Assembly: GCF_001544575.2 (NCBI RefSeq)
Contig: NZ_FCNY02000029.1
Location: forward strand, 1 to 64,000
Direction: 5' to 3'
Length of the DNA stretch: 64,000 nucleotides
Source: Caballeronia cordobensis
Lineage (GTDB): Bacteria; Pseudomonadota; Gammaproteobacteria; Burkholderiales; Burkholderiaceae
The notes under the pieces are model-generated. The model had not been told where the DNA came from, made no database searches, and saw only the letters and a program-made list of their open reading frames with translations. Shown piece by piece: positions 57,494 to 64,000 of the stretch (the first letter of the stretch is position 1; every line of letters starts with the position of its first letter). A program made the translations under genes and the position numbers.

Positions 57494-58489
57494 TCACCTA
57501 ATTCGGTCGGTCGCCGAAATGGCGAAGCCGGTGGCGCGGCTGCCCGCGTTGCTCGCGGGCGGCAGGCCGAAATAGGCGCGCGCGTTGTCCACATCTTTCG
57601 CGATGGCCGCGCCGAGCGTTTCGAGATCGACGTACTTCTCTTCGTCGCGCAGCTTCTTCAGGAATTCGACGCGCACGAGCTTGCCGTAGGCGTCGCCGTG
57701 CCAGTCGAGCACGAAGACTTCGAGCAGCACGCGGCCGGAATCGTCGACGGTCGGACGCAGGCCGAGGCTCGCGACCGCGGGCAAAGGCTCATCCGCAAGA
57801 CCGTGCACGCGCACGACGAAAATGCCCGCGAGCGCCGGCCGCTTGTGCGCGATCGGCAGATTCAGCGTGGGAAAGCCGAGATCGCGGCCGAGCTTCGCGC
57901 CGTGCACGACGTGCCCGCTGATGACATAGGGACGCCCGAGCGCGACTTGCGCGGCGTCGAGATCGCCCGCGACGAGCGACGCCCGCACCGACGACGACGA
58001 GATACGCGTGCCGTTCGGATGCGCGACGGTCGCCATCTGCTCGACTTCGAAGCCGTATTGCTCGCCGGCGGCCTTGAGCGAGGCGAAATCGCCCGCGCGT
58101 TTCGCGCCGTAGCAGAAGTCGTCGCCGACCATGACCCAGCGCGCATGCAGCCCGTCGACGATCACGTTCTTCACGAACGTGTCCGGCGACTGGCTCGCGA
58201 ACGTCTTGTTGAAATGCTCGACCACCACGCGATCGACGCCGTTGGTGCGCAGCGCTTCCAGCTTGTCGCGCAGCATGGCGATGCGCGGCGGCGCGCCGGC
58301 CGGATTGAAGAACTCGCGCGGATGCGGCTCGAAAGTCATCACGCAGACCGGCAGGCCGCGCGCGTCGGCGGCGGCCCGCACGTGCGCGAGCAGCGCCTGG
58401 TGGCCGCGATGGACACCGTCGAAATTGCCGATGGTCAGTGCGCAGGGCGCCCGGCTTTCGGCATTGGGGAGGCCGCGAAAGACTCTCAC
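57494..58489 (-). CDS. ribF: Riboflavin kinase / FMN adenylyltransferase
   Basis: 331 residues, makes FMN then FAD. FMN adenylyltransferase domain with IGNFDGVHRGHQALL and RISSSSVRASL; kinase domain with GFPTLNLPI. The start is a GTG at 58489 (VRVFRGLP), which fits homologs; no strong ribosome site is seen. Upstream of ileS by 103 bp. Confidence 0.93.
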   Translation of the reverse strand: MRVFRGLPNAESRAPCALTIGNFDGVHRGHQALLAHVRAAADARGLPVCVMTFEPHPREFFNPAGAPPRIAMLRDKLEALRTNGVDRVVVEHFNKTFASQSPDTFVKNVIVDGLHARWVMVGDDFCYGAKRAGDFASLKAAGEQYGFEVEQMATVAHPNGTRISSSSVRASLVAGDLDAAQVALGRPYVISGHVVHGAKLGRDLGFPTLNLPIAHKRPALAGIFVVRVHGLADEPLPAVASLGLRPTVDDSGRVLLEVFVLDWHGDAYGKLVRVEFLKKLRDEEKYVDLETLGAAIAKDVDNARAYFGLPPASNAGSRATGFAISATDRIR

Positions 58490-58637
58490 GATAGGCGTTG
58501 GTCGGTGGGAGGGGCTGATGCTGCAAAGCGTTAGATTATAAACGCTCGCGCCGGCACACGGGCGCGCCGGCCCGGGCGCGATGCCGCGCGCGTCCATTGG
58601 CACGATTTTCGCACCCGCCGAATGATAAAATCCGCGG

Positions 58638-59288
58638 ATGAAAAAAATCGTTATTCTGATCTCCGGACGCGGGAGCAACATGGAGGCCGTCGTGCGTGCA
58701 TGCGCGCGCGACGGCTGGCCGGCTCGCGTCTGCGCGGTCGTCTCCAACCGGCCCGATGCCGCCGGGTTAGGCTTCGCGGCCGCGAACGGCATCGAAACGT
58801 GTGTGGTGGATCATCGTCAGTTCGACGGGCGCGAATCGTTCGATGCCGCGCTCGCGCGTGAAATCGATCGTTTCGAGCCCGATCTCGTCGTGCTGGCGGG
58901 ATTCATGCGCGTGTTGACCGATGCCTTCGTCGGGAAATACGCGGGGCGCATGCTCAATATTCATCCGTCGCTCTTGCCGTGCTTTCCGGGCTTGCGCACG
59001 CATCAGCAGGCGCTCGACGCGGGCGTGCGCGTGCACGGCGCGAGCGTGCATTTCGTGACGCCGACGCTGGATCACGGACCGATCGTCGCGCAGGGCGCGG
59101 TGCCGGTCGCAGGCGGCGACGACGCCGCCGCGCTCGCCGCGCGCGTGCTGAAGATCGAGCACGTCATCTATCCGCGCGCGGTGCGATGGTTCATCGAAGG
59201 GCGACTTTCTATCGAGGGCGAACGTGTCGCCCTCACGCCGTCTGAGCCGCAATGGCTCTTTGCCGACATTGCCGGGGAGGGCGCATGA
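58638..59288 (+). CDS. purN: Phosphoribosylglycinamide formyltransferase
   Basis: 216 residues, third step of purine synthesis, formyl transfer from 10-formyl-THF. It begins KKIVILISGRGSNMEAVV and carries NIHPSLLPCFPGLRTHQQ and TPTLDHGPIVAQ with the catalytic Asn, His and Asp. The ATG lies only 7 bases after a TAAAAT box and has no ribosome site, so the leader is very short or absent. Overlaps the next gene as ATGA. Confidence 0.96.
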   Translation: MKKIVILISGRGSNMEAVVRACARDGWPARVCAVVSNRPDAAGLGFAAANGIETCVVDHRQFDGRESFDAALAREIDRFEPDLVVLAGFMRVLTDAFVGKYAGRMLNIHPSLLPCFPGLRTHQQALDAGVRVHGASVHFVTPTLDHGPIVAQGAVPVAGGDDAAALAARVLKIEHVIYPRAVRWFIEGRLSIEGERVALTPSEPQWLFADIAGEGA

Positions 59289-60592
59289 GGCTGCATGGAT
59301 TTCTGATCGGACAAACCGAAACTTTGCTCGCGGACGTGCTCCGCTTCTCCGGCCCCGCCGACGCCGCGACGAGCCGCTTTTTCCGCGCGCATCCGAAGCT
59401 CGGCCACGGCGAGCGCGGCGTGATCGCGGAGGCCGTGTTCGCCGTGCTGCGCCGGAAAATGGAGTTCTCGCACCTCGCGGAAAGCGGCAGCGGCAATCAG
59501 GCGCGCCGACTCGCGCTGCTCGGCCTGATGCAGACGGCAGGCCTGTCCGCGCTGAAGCCGTTCGTGTCCGCCGATGAACACCAATGGCTCGCGCAGGTCT
59601 CGAAGATCGACCCGGCGAGCCTGCCGGTGCGCGTGCGCACGAATCTGCCGCAGTGGATCTACGACGCGATGGGCAAGCGTTTCGCGCCCGAAGAGCTCGC
59701 GCAGCTTGCCGCCGCGCTGAACTATCCCGCGCCGCTCGACCTGCGCTCGAACCCGATCAAGGCGGATCGCAAGGTCGTGCTGAAGGCGCTGACCGAGGCC
59801 GGCATCGACGCGGGCGAAATGCCGTTTGCGCCGTTCGGTATTCGCGTGGACGGCAAGCCCGCGCTGACGCGGCTCGCGCCATTCCAGGAAGGCTGGATCG
59901 AGGTTCAGGACGAAGGCAGCCAGTTGCTCTGTTCGCTGATGGCGCCGCGCCGCGGCGAGATGATCGTCGATTTTTGCGCGGGCGCGGGCGGCAAGACGCT
60001 CGCGCTCGGCGCGATGATGCGCTCCACCGGCCGTCTCTATGCGTTCGACGTGTCTGATCGACGGCTCGCGAAGCTCAAGCCGCGCCTCGCGCGCAGCGGT
60101 TTGTCGAACGTGAATCCGGTGCTGATCGACAGCGAGCATGATGCGAAGATCAAGCGTCTCGCGGGGAAGATTGACCGTGTGCTCGTCGATGCGCCGTGCT
60201 CCGGCCTCGGCACCTTGCGCCGCAATCCGGACCTGAAGTGGCGCCAGTCGCCCGCAACCGTCGCGGAACTGACGCCCAAGCAGCTCTCGATTCTTACCAG
60301 CGCCGCGCGCCTCGTGAAAATCGGCGGCCGGCTCGTCTACGCGACCTGCTCCATGCTCGAAGCGGAGAACGAAGACGTCGTCGCGCAGTTTCTGGCCGCG
60401 CATCCGAATTTCCGCGTGGTGCCCGCGCGCGACGTGCTCGCGGAACAGCGCATCGATCTGGACACGGGCGACTATCTGTCGCTGTGGCCGCACAAGCACG
60501 GCACGGACGGCTTCTTTGCGGCCGTGCTGGAGCGCGTGCCCGACCCCGCGAAAGCGTCCAAAGCGCCCGAAGCGCCTGAAGAAACCGCCTGA
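59285..60592 (+). CDS. RsmB/NOP-family RNA cytosine-5 methyltransferase
   Basis: 435 residues. An N-terminal NusB-like helical domain (~1-130) precedes a SAM-binding Rossmann domain: DFCAGAGGKTLALGA, VDAPCSGLGTLRRNPD and YATCSMLEAENEDVV with the two catalytic Cys. It methylates a cytosine of rRNA. The ATG at 59285 overlaps purN and has GGGAGG before it. Confidence 0.92.
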   Translation: MRLHGFLIGQTETLLADVLRFSGPADAATSRFFRAHPKLGHGERGVIAEAVFAVLRRKMEFSHLAESGSGNQARRLALLGLMQTAGLSALKPFVSADEHQWLAQVSKIDPASLPVRVRTNLPQWIYDAMGKRFAPEELAQLAAALNYPAPLDLRSNPIKADRKVVLKALTEAGIDAGEMPFAPFGIRVDGKPALTRLAPFQEGWIEVQDEGSQLLCSLMAPRRGEMIVDFCAGAGGKTLALGAMMRSTGRLYAFDVSDRRLAKLKPRLARSGLSNVNPVLIDSEHDAKIKRLAGKIDRVLVDAPCSGLGTLRRNPDLKWRQSPATVAELTPKQLSILTSAARLVKIGGRLVYATCSMLEAENEDVVAQFLAAHPNFRVVPARDVLAEQRIDLDTGDYLSLWPHKHGTDGFFAAVLERVPDPAKASKAPEAPEETA

Positions 60593-60608
60593 ACACGCCG
60601 CATAAGCG

Positions 60609-61973
60609 ATGCAAAACCGCTTCCTGACCGAGCTGTCCGCGCGGCTTTTCCGCGATTTCGGCGAGCCGGAAGTGCTCTGGCAGGTCGCGGCGCTGATCGG
60701 CCTGCTCGCGGTGGCGTGGTGGTGCGCGCGTCTGCTTCGCAAAAAGCTGGATGCGCGCCGTCAATCGCGTTTCGAAGCCGTGCGCTTTGGCGCGGAAAGT
60801 CTCAACAAGGCGCTGTTTCCGCTGCTGGGTGCGGTGTTCGTGTCGATCGCGCAGGTCGTGCTGGCGCCGTTCATTCACACGTCGTTTCTGCGTCTCGCGC
60901 TGGTGCCGCTGTGCGGCATCGCCGTGATCTACACGATGCTTTACGTCGCGCGGCGCGTGTTCAGCCGCGGTCAGGCCGAGCACGAAGGCAACGCGCTGCT
61001 GTATCTGTTCGAAAAACTCGTGACGGTGATCGTCTGGGTCGCGATGGCGCTCACCGTCATGGGCATCCAGGACGATGTCGTTCACTGGATGGCGAGCGTG
61101 CGCTTCAATTTCGCGAACGCGCACATGACGCTGCTTTCGCTCGCCTCGGGCGTGCTGTGGGTGTGCGTGACGCTGATCGTCGCGATGTGGGCGGGCGCGC
61201 TGCTCGACGACCGCCTGATGCGGGCCCGCACGCTCGACGCGAACCTGAAAGTGGTGCTCGCGCGTGTCGGACGGGCGCTGATGATCCTCGCGGCCATTCT
61301 GGTGAGCCTGTCGATCGTCGGCATCGACATCACGGTGCTCGGCGTCTTTGGCGGCGCGCTCGGCGTCGGGCTCGGCTTCGGCTTGCAGAAGATCGCGAGC
61401 AACTACGTGTCGGGCTTCATCATCCTGCTGGATCGCTCGTTGCGGCTCGGCGACATGATCAACGTCGCGGGCAGCCAGGGCACCGTCACGCAGATCCGCA
61501 CCCGTTACACGGTCGTGCGCGGGCTCGACGGCATCGAAACGCTGATTCCGAACGAAAAACTCATCACCGACGTGGTGCAAAACCATTCGTCGTTCCTCAC
61601 GCGCGGCAACGCCAAAATCGCCGTGCAGGTGAGTTACCGGTGCGACGTGGAGCGGGCGATGCAATTGCTCGTCGACGCGACGCAGGGCGTCGAAAGGGTG
61701 TTGCAGGACCCGGCGCCCGCGGCGCTGCTCGCGAGCTTCGGTGCGGACGGTATCAATCTGGAGTTGAGTTTCTGGATCGAGGACGCCGCGAAAGGCACGG
61801 GCGGCGTTAAGTCGCATGTCAACCGGGCGGTCTGGCGGCTATTCTCGGAGAACGGCATCGAGATTCCGTACGCGCAGCGGGAGATAAGGATTATCGATGG
61901 CGTGGCCCGGGCAGGCGGCGAATCGGTACTAAATGCCGAAAATCGCGAGTCAGGACCGGCTCCTGCGGCTTGA
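60609..61973 (+). CDS. Mechanosensitive ion channel (MscS family)
   Basis: 454 residues. Several helices precede the pore helix region GVFGGALGVGLGFGLQKIASN and a beta domain (LGDMINVAGSQGTVTQI), then a C-terminal cytosolic part. It releases solutes on osmotic downshock. Follows the methyltransferase by 16 bp and may be in its transcript. Confidence 0.92.
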   Translation: MQNRFLTELSARLFRDFGEPEVLWQVAALIGLLAVAWWCARLLRKKLDARRQSRFEAVRFGAESLNKALFPLLGAVFVSIAQVVLAPFIHTSFLRLALVPLCGIAVIYTMLYVARRVFSRGQAEHEGNALLYLFEKLVTVIVWVAMALTVMGIQDDVVHWMASVRFNFANAHMTLLSLASGVLWVCVTLIVAMWAGALLDDRLMRARTLDANLKVVLARVGRALMILAAILVSLSIVGIDITVLGVFGGALGVGLGFGLQKIASNYVSGFIILLDRSLRLGDMINVAGSQGTVTQIRTRYTVVRGLDGIETLIPNEKLITDVVQNHSSFLTRGNAKIAVQVSYRCDVERAMQLLVDATQGVERVLQDPAPAALLASFGADGINLELSFWIEDAAKGTGGVKSHVNRAVWRLFSENGIEIPYAQREIRIIDGVARAGGESVLNAENRESGPAPAA

Positions 61974-62212
61974 TTTCGGCCGGCTGGACCAAACTTACGA
62001 TCTGGCCGATGAATCAACCTCAATTCGGGGCGTAGGTTTTTCCTCGTTTTGCTACGATTCAAAAAATTTCACCTTTAGGACAAAGACTTGGAACGCATGC
62101 AGTAGAATGCGATCGAACTTGCGCGCGTTCCTTTCATGCGCACAACACGTTGTCCGCGGTCGGTGCGACCGGCCATTTTTCCCGAATTTCACAGCTATAC
62201 AGGTAAAACGCC

Positions 62213-63409
62213 TTGCTGAATTCTTCGCTCGAATTTCTCGCCAACGGATTGCTCGACTTTTCCTGGTGGCAGATTCTGCTGTTCACGCTCGCGATGACGC
62301 ACGTCACCATCGCCGGCGTCACCATCTATCTTCACCGCTGCCAGGCGCACCGCGCGCTGGACCTGCATCCTGTCGCGGCGCACTTCTTCCGCTTCTGGCT
62401 GTGGATGACCACCGGCATGCTGACCGGCCAGTGGGCGGCCATCCATCGCAAGCATCACGCGAAGTGCGAGACCGAGGAAGACCCGCACAGCCCGCAGACG
62501 CGCGGCATCTGGAAAGTGCTGCTCGAAGGCGCGGAGCTCTATCGCACCGAAGCGAAAAACGAAGAAACGATGCGCAAGTTCAGTCACGGCACGCCGAACG
62601 ACTGGATGGAGCGCAACGTGTACACGCGTTATCCGATTCTCGGCATCAGCGTCATGATGGTGATCGACGTTGCGCTGTTCGGCATCGTCGGCCTGTCGGT
62701 GTGGGCTGTGCAGATGATCTGGATTCCCTTCTGGGCGGCGGGCGTCGTCAACGGCCTCGCGCACTTCTGGGGTTATCGCAACTTCAATTCGGCGGATGCC
62801 TCGACGAACATCTTCCCGCTCGGCATTCTGATCGGCGGCGAGGAACTGCATAACAATCACCACACGTTCGCGACCTCGGCGAAGCTGTCGAGCAAGTGGT
62901 ACGAGTTCGATATCGGCTGGATGTATATCCGCATGATGTCGATGGTCGGTCTCGCGAAGGTCAAGAAAGTCGCACCGACGCCGAAGCTCGCCGCGAGCAA
63001 GGCGGTGGTCGATCAGGACACGCTGCAGGCCGTGCTCGCGAATCGCTATGAAGTCATGGCGCGTTACGGCAAGGCGCTCAAGCATGCCTACGCGCAGGAA
63101 CTGTCCAAGCTGAAGGAAGCCGGCGCGCGCGAGAAGTACCAACTGATGCGCGGCGCGCGCACGTGGTTCCACAAGGAAGAAGACGGCCTGAACGAGCCGC
63201 AACTCAAGCAACTGCCGGAGCTGACGTCGGACAATCAGAAGCTGCGCACGTTTATCGAGCTGCGCAAGGATTTGTCGGCGATGTGGGATCGTTCGAACGC
63301 ATCGCGCGAGCAACTCGTCACGCAATTGCAGGACTGGTGCCATCGCGCGGAAGAGAGCGGCATCAAAGCGTTGCAGGATTTCGCGCTGCGTCTGCGCCGC
63401 TACGCCTGA
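62213..63409 (+). CDS. desA: Acyl desaturase (DesA type) with transposase-like tail
   Basis: 398 residues. Membrane delta-9-type desaturase with the three His boxes HRCQAHRAL, HRKHHAK and HNNHHTF. Start is a TTG at 62213 with AGGT eight bases before; the N-terminus LNSSLEFLANGLLD fits the family. The last ~130 residues are hydrophilic, ending WCHRAEESGIKALQDFALRL, and match the C-terminus of Pseudomonas DesA. That tail also resembles the end of ISL3-type transposases. Makes unsaturated fatty acids. A strong terminator follows. Confidence 0.9.
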   Translation: MLNSSLEFLANGLLDFSWWQILLFTLAMTHVTIAGVTIYLHRCQAHRALDLHPVAAHFFRFWLWMTTGMLTGQWAAIHRKHHAKCETEEDPHSPQTRGIWKVLLEGAELYRTEAKNEETMRKFSHGTPNDWMERNVYTRYPILGISVMMVIDVALFGIVGLSVWAVQMIWIPFWAAGVVNGLAHFWGYRNFNSADASTNIFPLGILIGGEELHNNHHTFATSAKLSSKWYEFDIGWMYIRMMSMVGLAKVKKVAPTPKLAASKAVVDQDTLQAVLANRYEVMARYGKALKHAYAQELSKLKEAGAREKYQLMRGARTWFHKEEDGLNEPQLKQLPELTSDNQKLRTFIELRKDLSAMWDRSNASREQLVTQLQDWCHRAEESGIKALQDFALRLRRYA

Positions 63410-63442
63410 CGCGCGATATCCGTTAAAATTTAAGGACGTCAC

Positions 63443-63473
63443 AAGACCCCGCTCTGGCGGGGTCTTTGTTTTT
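63443..63473 (+). terminator. Intrinsic terminator of the desaturase
   Basis: AAGACCCCGC and GCGGGGTCTT arms followed by TTTGTTTTT. Confidence 0.88.
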
Positions 63474-63534
63474 GGGCGACGGATTTTCGCGTTTCGCATT
63501 CGTATTGCTTGAGCAGCGAGCAGGGGACAGGGAC

Positions 63535-64000
63535 ATGGAAGCGATCAGAAGCGTCGAGTATGACCGGCCGCAAGGCCTGACGTGCGGAGTGGGCGAGGCG
63601 TGGGCGCGCGTGCCAGACGCGCCGTCGCCGGAGCAGAAGCGCGAGTTGAAGGAGCGCATCCGCGCACTGCTGCGGCGGGAAGAGGCGGTCCTCGTCGCGC
63701 ACTATTACGTCGATGCCGAACTTCAGGAACTCGCCGATGAAACCGGCGGTTGCGTTGCCGATTCGCTCGAAATGGCGCGCTTTGGCCGCGATCACGCGGC
63801 GAAAACGCTGGTCGTCGCGGGCGTGCGTTTCATGGGCGAGACGGCCAAGATTCTGAGCCCGGACAAGCGGGTGCTGATGCCCGATCTCGACGCGACCTGT
63901 TCGCTCGACCTGGGCTGCCCCGCCGACGAGTTCGCCGCCTTCTGCGATGCGCATCCGGATCGCACGGTGGTCGTGTATGCGAACACGAGCGCGGCGGTGA
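63535..64000 (+). CDS. nadA: Quinolinate synthase A, 5' part
   Basis: First 155 codons, cut by the window end. Makes quinolinate from iminoaspartate and DHAP for NAD. It reads ALLRREEAVLVAHYYVDAEL, ADSLEMARFG, FMGETAKILSPDKRVLMPD and DLGCPADEF; the Cys in DATCSLDLGC is a likely Fe-S or active-site residue. ATG at 63535 with GGGGAC ahead. Confidence 0.96.
   Translation, partial: MEAIRSVEYDRPQGLTCGVGEAWARVPDAPSPEQKRELKERIRALLRREEAVLVAHYYVDAELQELADETGGCVADSLEMARFGRDHAAKTLVVAGVRFMGETAKILSPDKRVLMPDLDATCSLDLGCPADEFAAFCDAHPDRTVVVYANTSAAV

Overview
The window reads as a piece of a Burkholderiaceae chromosome, most like Paraburkholderia/Caballeronia. It is GC-rich with very tight gene packing, and it carries typical housekeeping blocks: clpS-clpA, icd, ribF-ileS-lspA-coaBC, purN, nadA and a second EF-G. 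It also has a chromosomal polyol-catabolism cluster and many ATGA stop/start overlaps. I see no rRNA, tRNA, CRISPR array, prophage or transposase gene.

Layout. 1-3157 (minus) is a zinc regulon, zur-znuA-znuC-znuB, with a good Zur-box candidate at 3238-3252. 3411-17139 is a polyol cluster: sorbitol dehydrogenase, ABC transporter (smoE/F/G/K-like) and a HAD phosphatase on plus; a MOSC gene; a SorC-type regulator on minus; xylulokinase and D-arabinitol dehydrogenase on minus; and a second FGGY kinase on plus. A 36-bp motif in front of the dehydrogenase operon recurs in front of dalD in the same orientation, so both probably answer to one regulator. 17249-18492 is a low-GC toxin/immunity-like pair. 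18918-25669 holds a degenerate EAL protein, hmgA-fahA (homogentisate catabolism), two MFS exporters and a small secreted protein. 25632-31944 (minus) is the four-gene Exo / ATP-dependent ligase / Lhr helicase / PdeM DNA repair set. 32157-35743 holds a plasmid-fertility-inhibition-like gene, a LysR regulator, an AT-rich gap, an aldo/keto reductase and a Rap1a/Tai-like protein. 35838-41427 (minus) is a peptide-type ABC transporter. 41557-64000 is mostly housekeeping: cupin, EF-G, DUF192, a Lys/His-rich mini-protein, RluE, Icd, Csp, ClpS/ClpA, Dut, LLM oxidoreductase, CoaBC, LspA, IleS, RibF, PurN, RsmB-like, MscS, an acyl desaturase and the 5' part of nadA.

The most unusual structure is a dispersed modular repeat at 1-82, 11504-12113, 18495-18902 and 26361-26608. 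It carries a long perfect hairpin and a C/G-run hairpin, its edges often lie within about 20 bp of stop codons, and two copies hold a same-length 35-codon micro-ORF behind a conserved GGAGGAGAAAA ribosome binding site. It splits the DNA repair operon, covers the upstream region of the polyol regulator and abuts the toxin/immunity pair. The other leads are the shared 36-bp operator, the toxin/immunity pair, the tandem palindromes before hmgA, the His-rich tail on ZnuC, the transposase-like tail on the desaturase and a possible leaderless clpS promoter.
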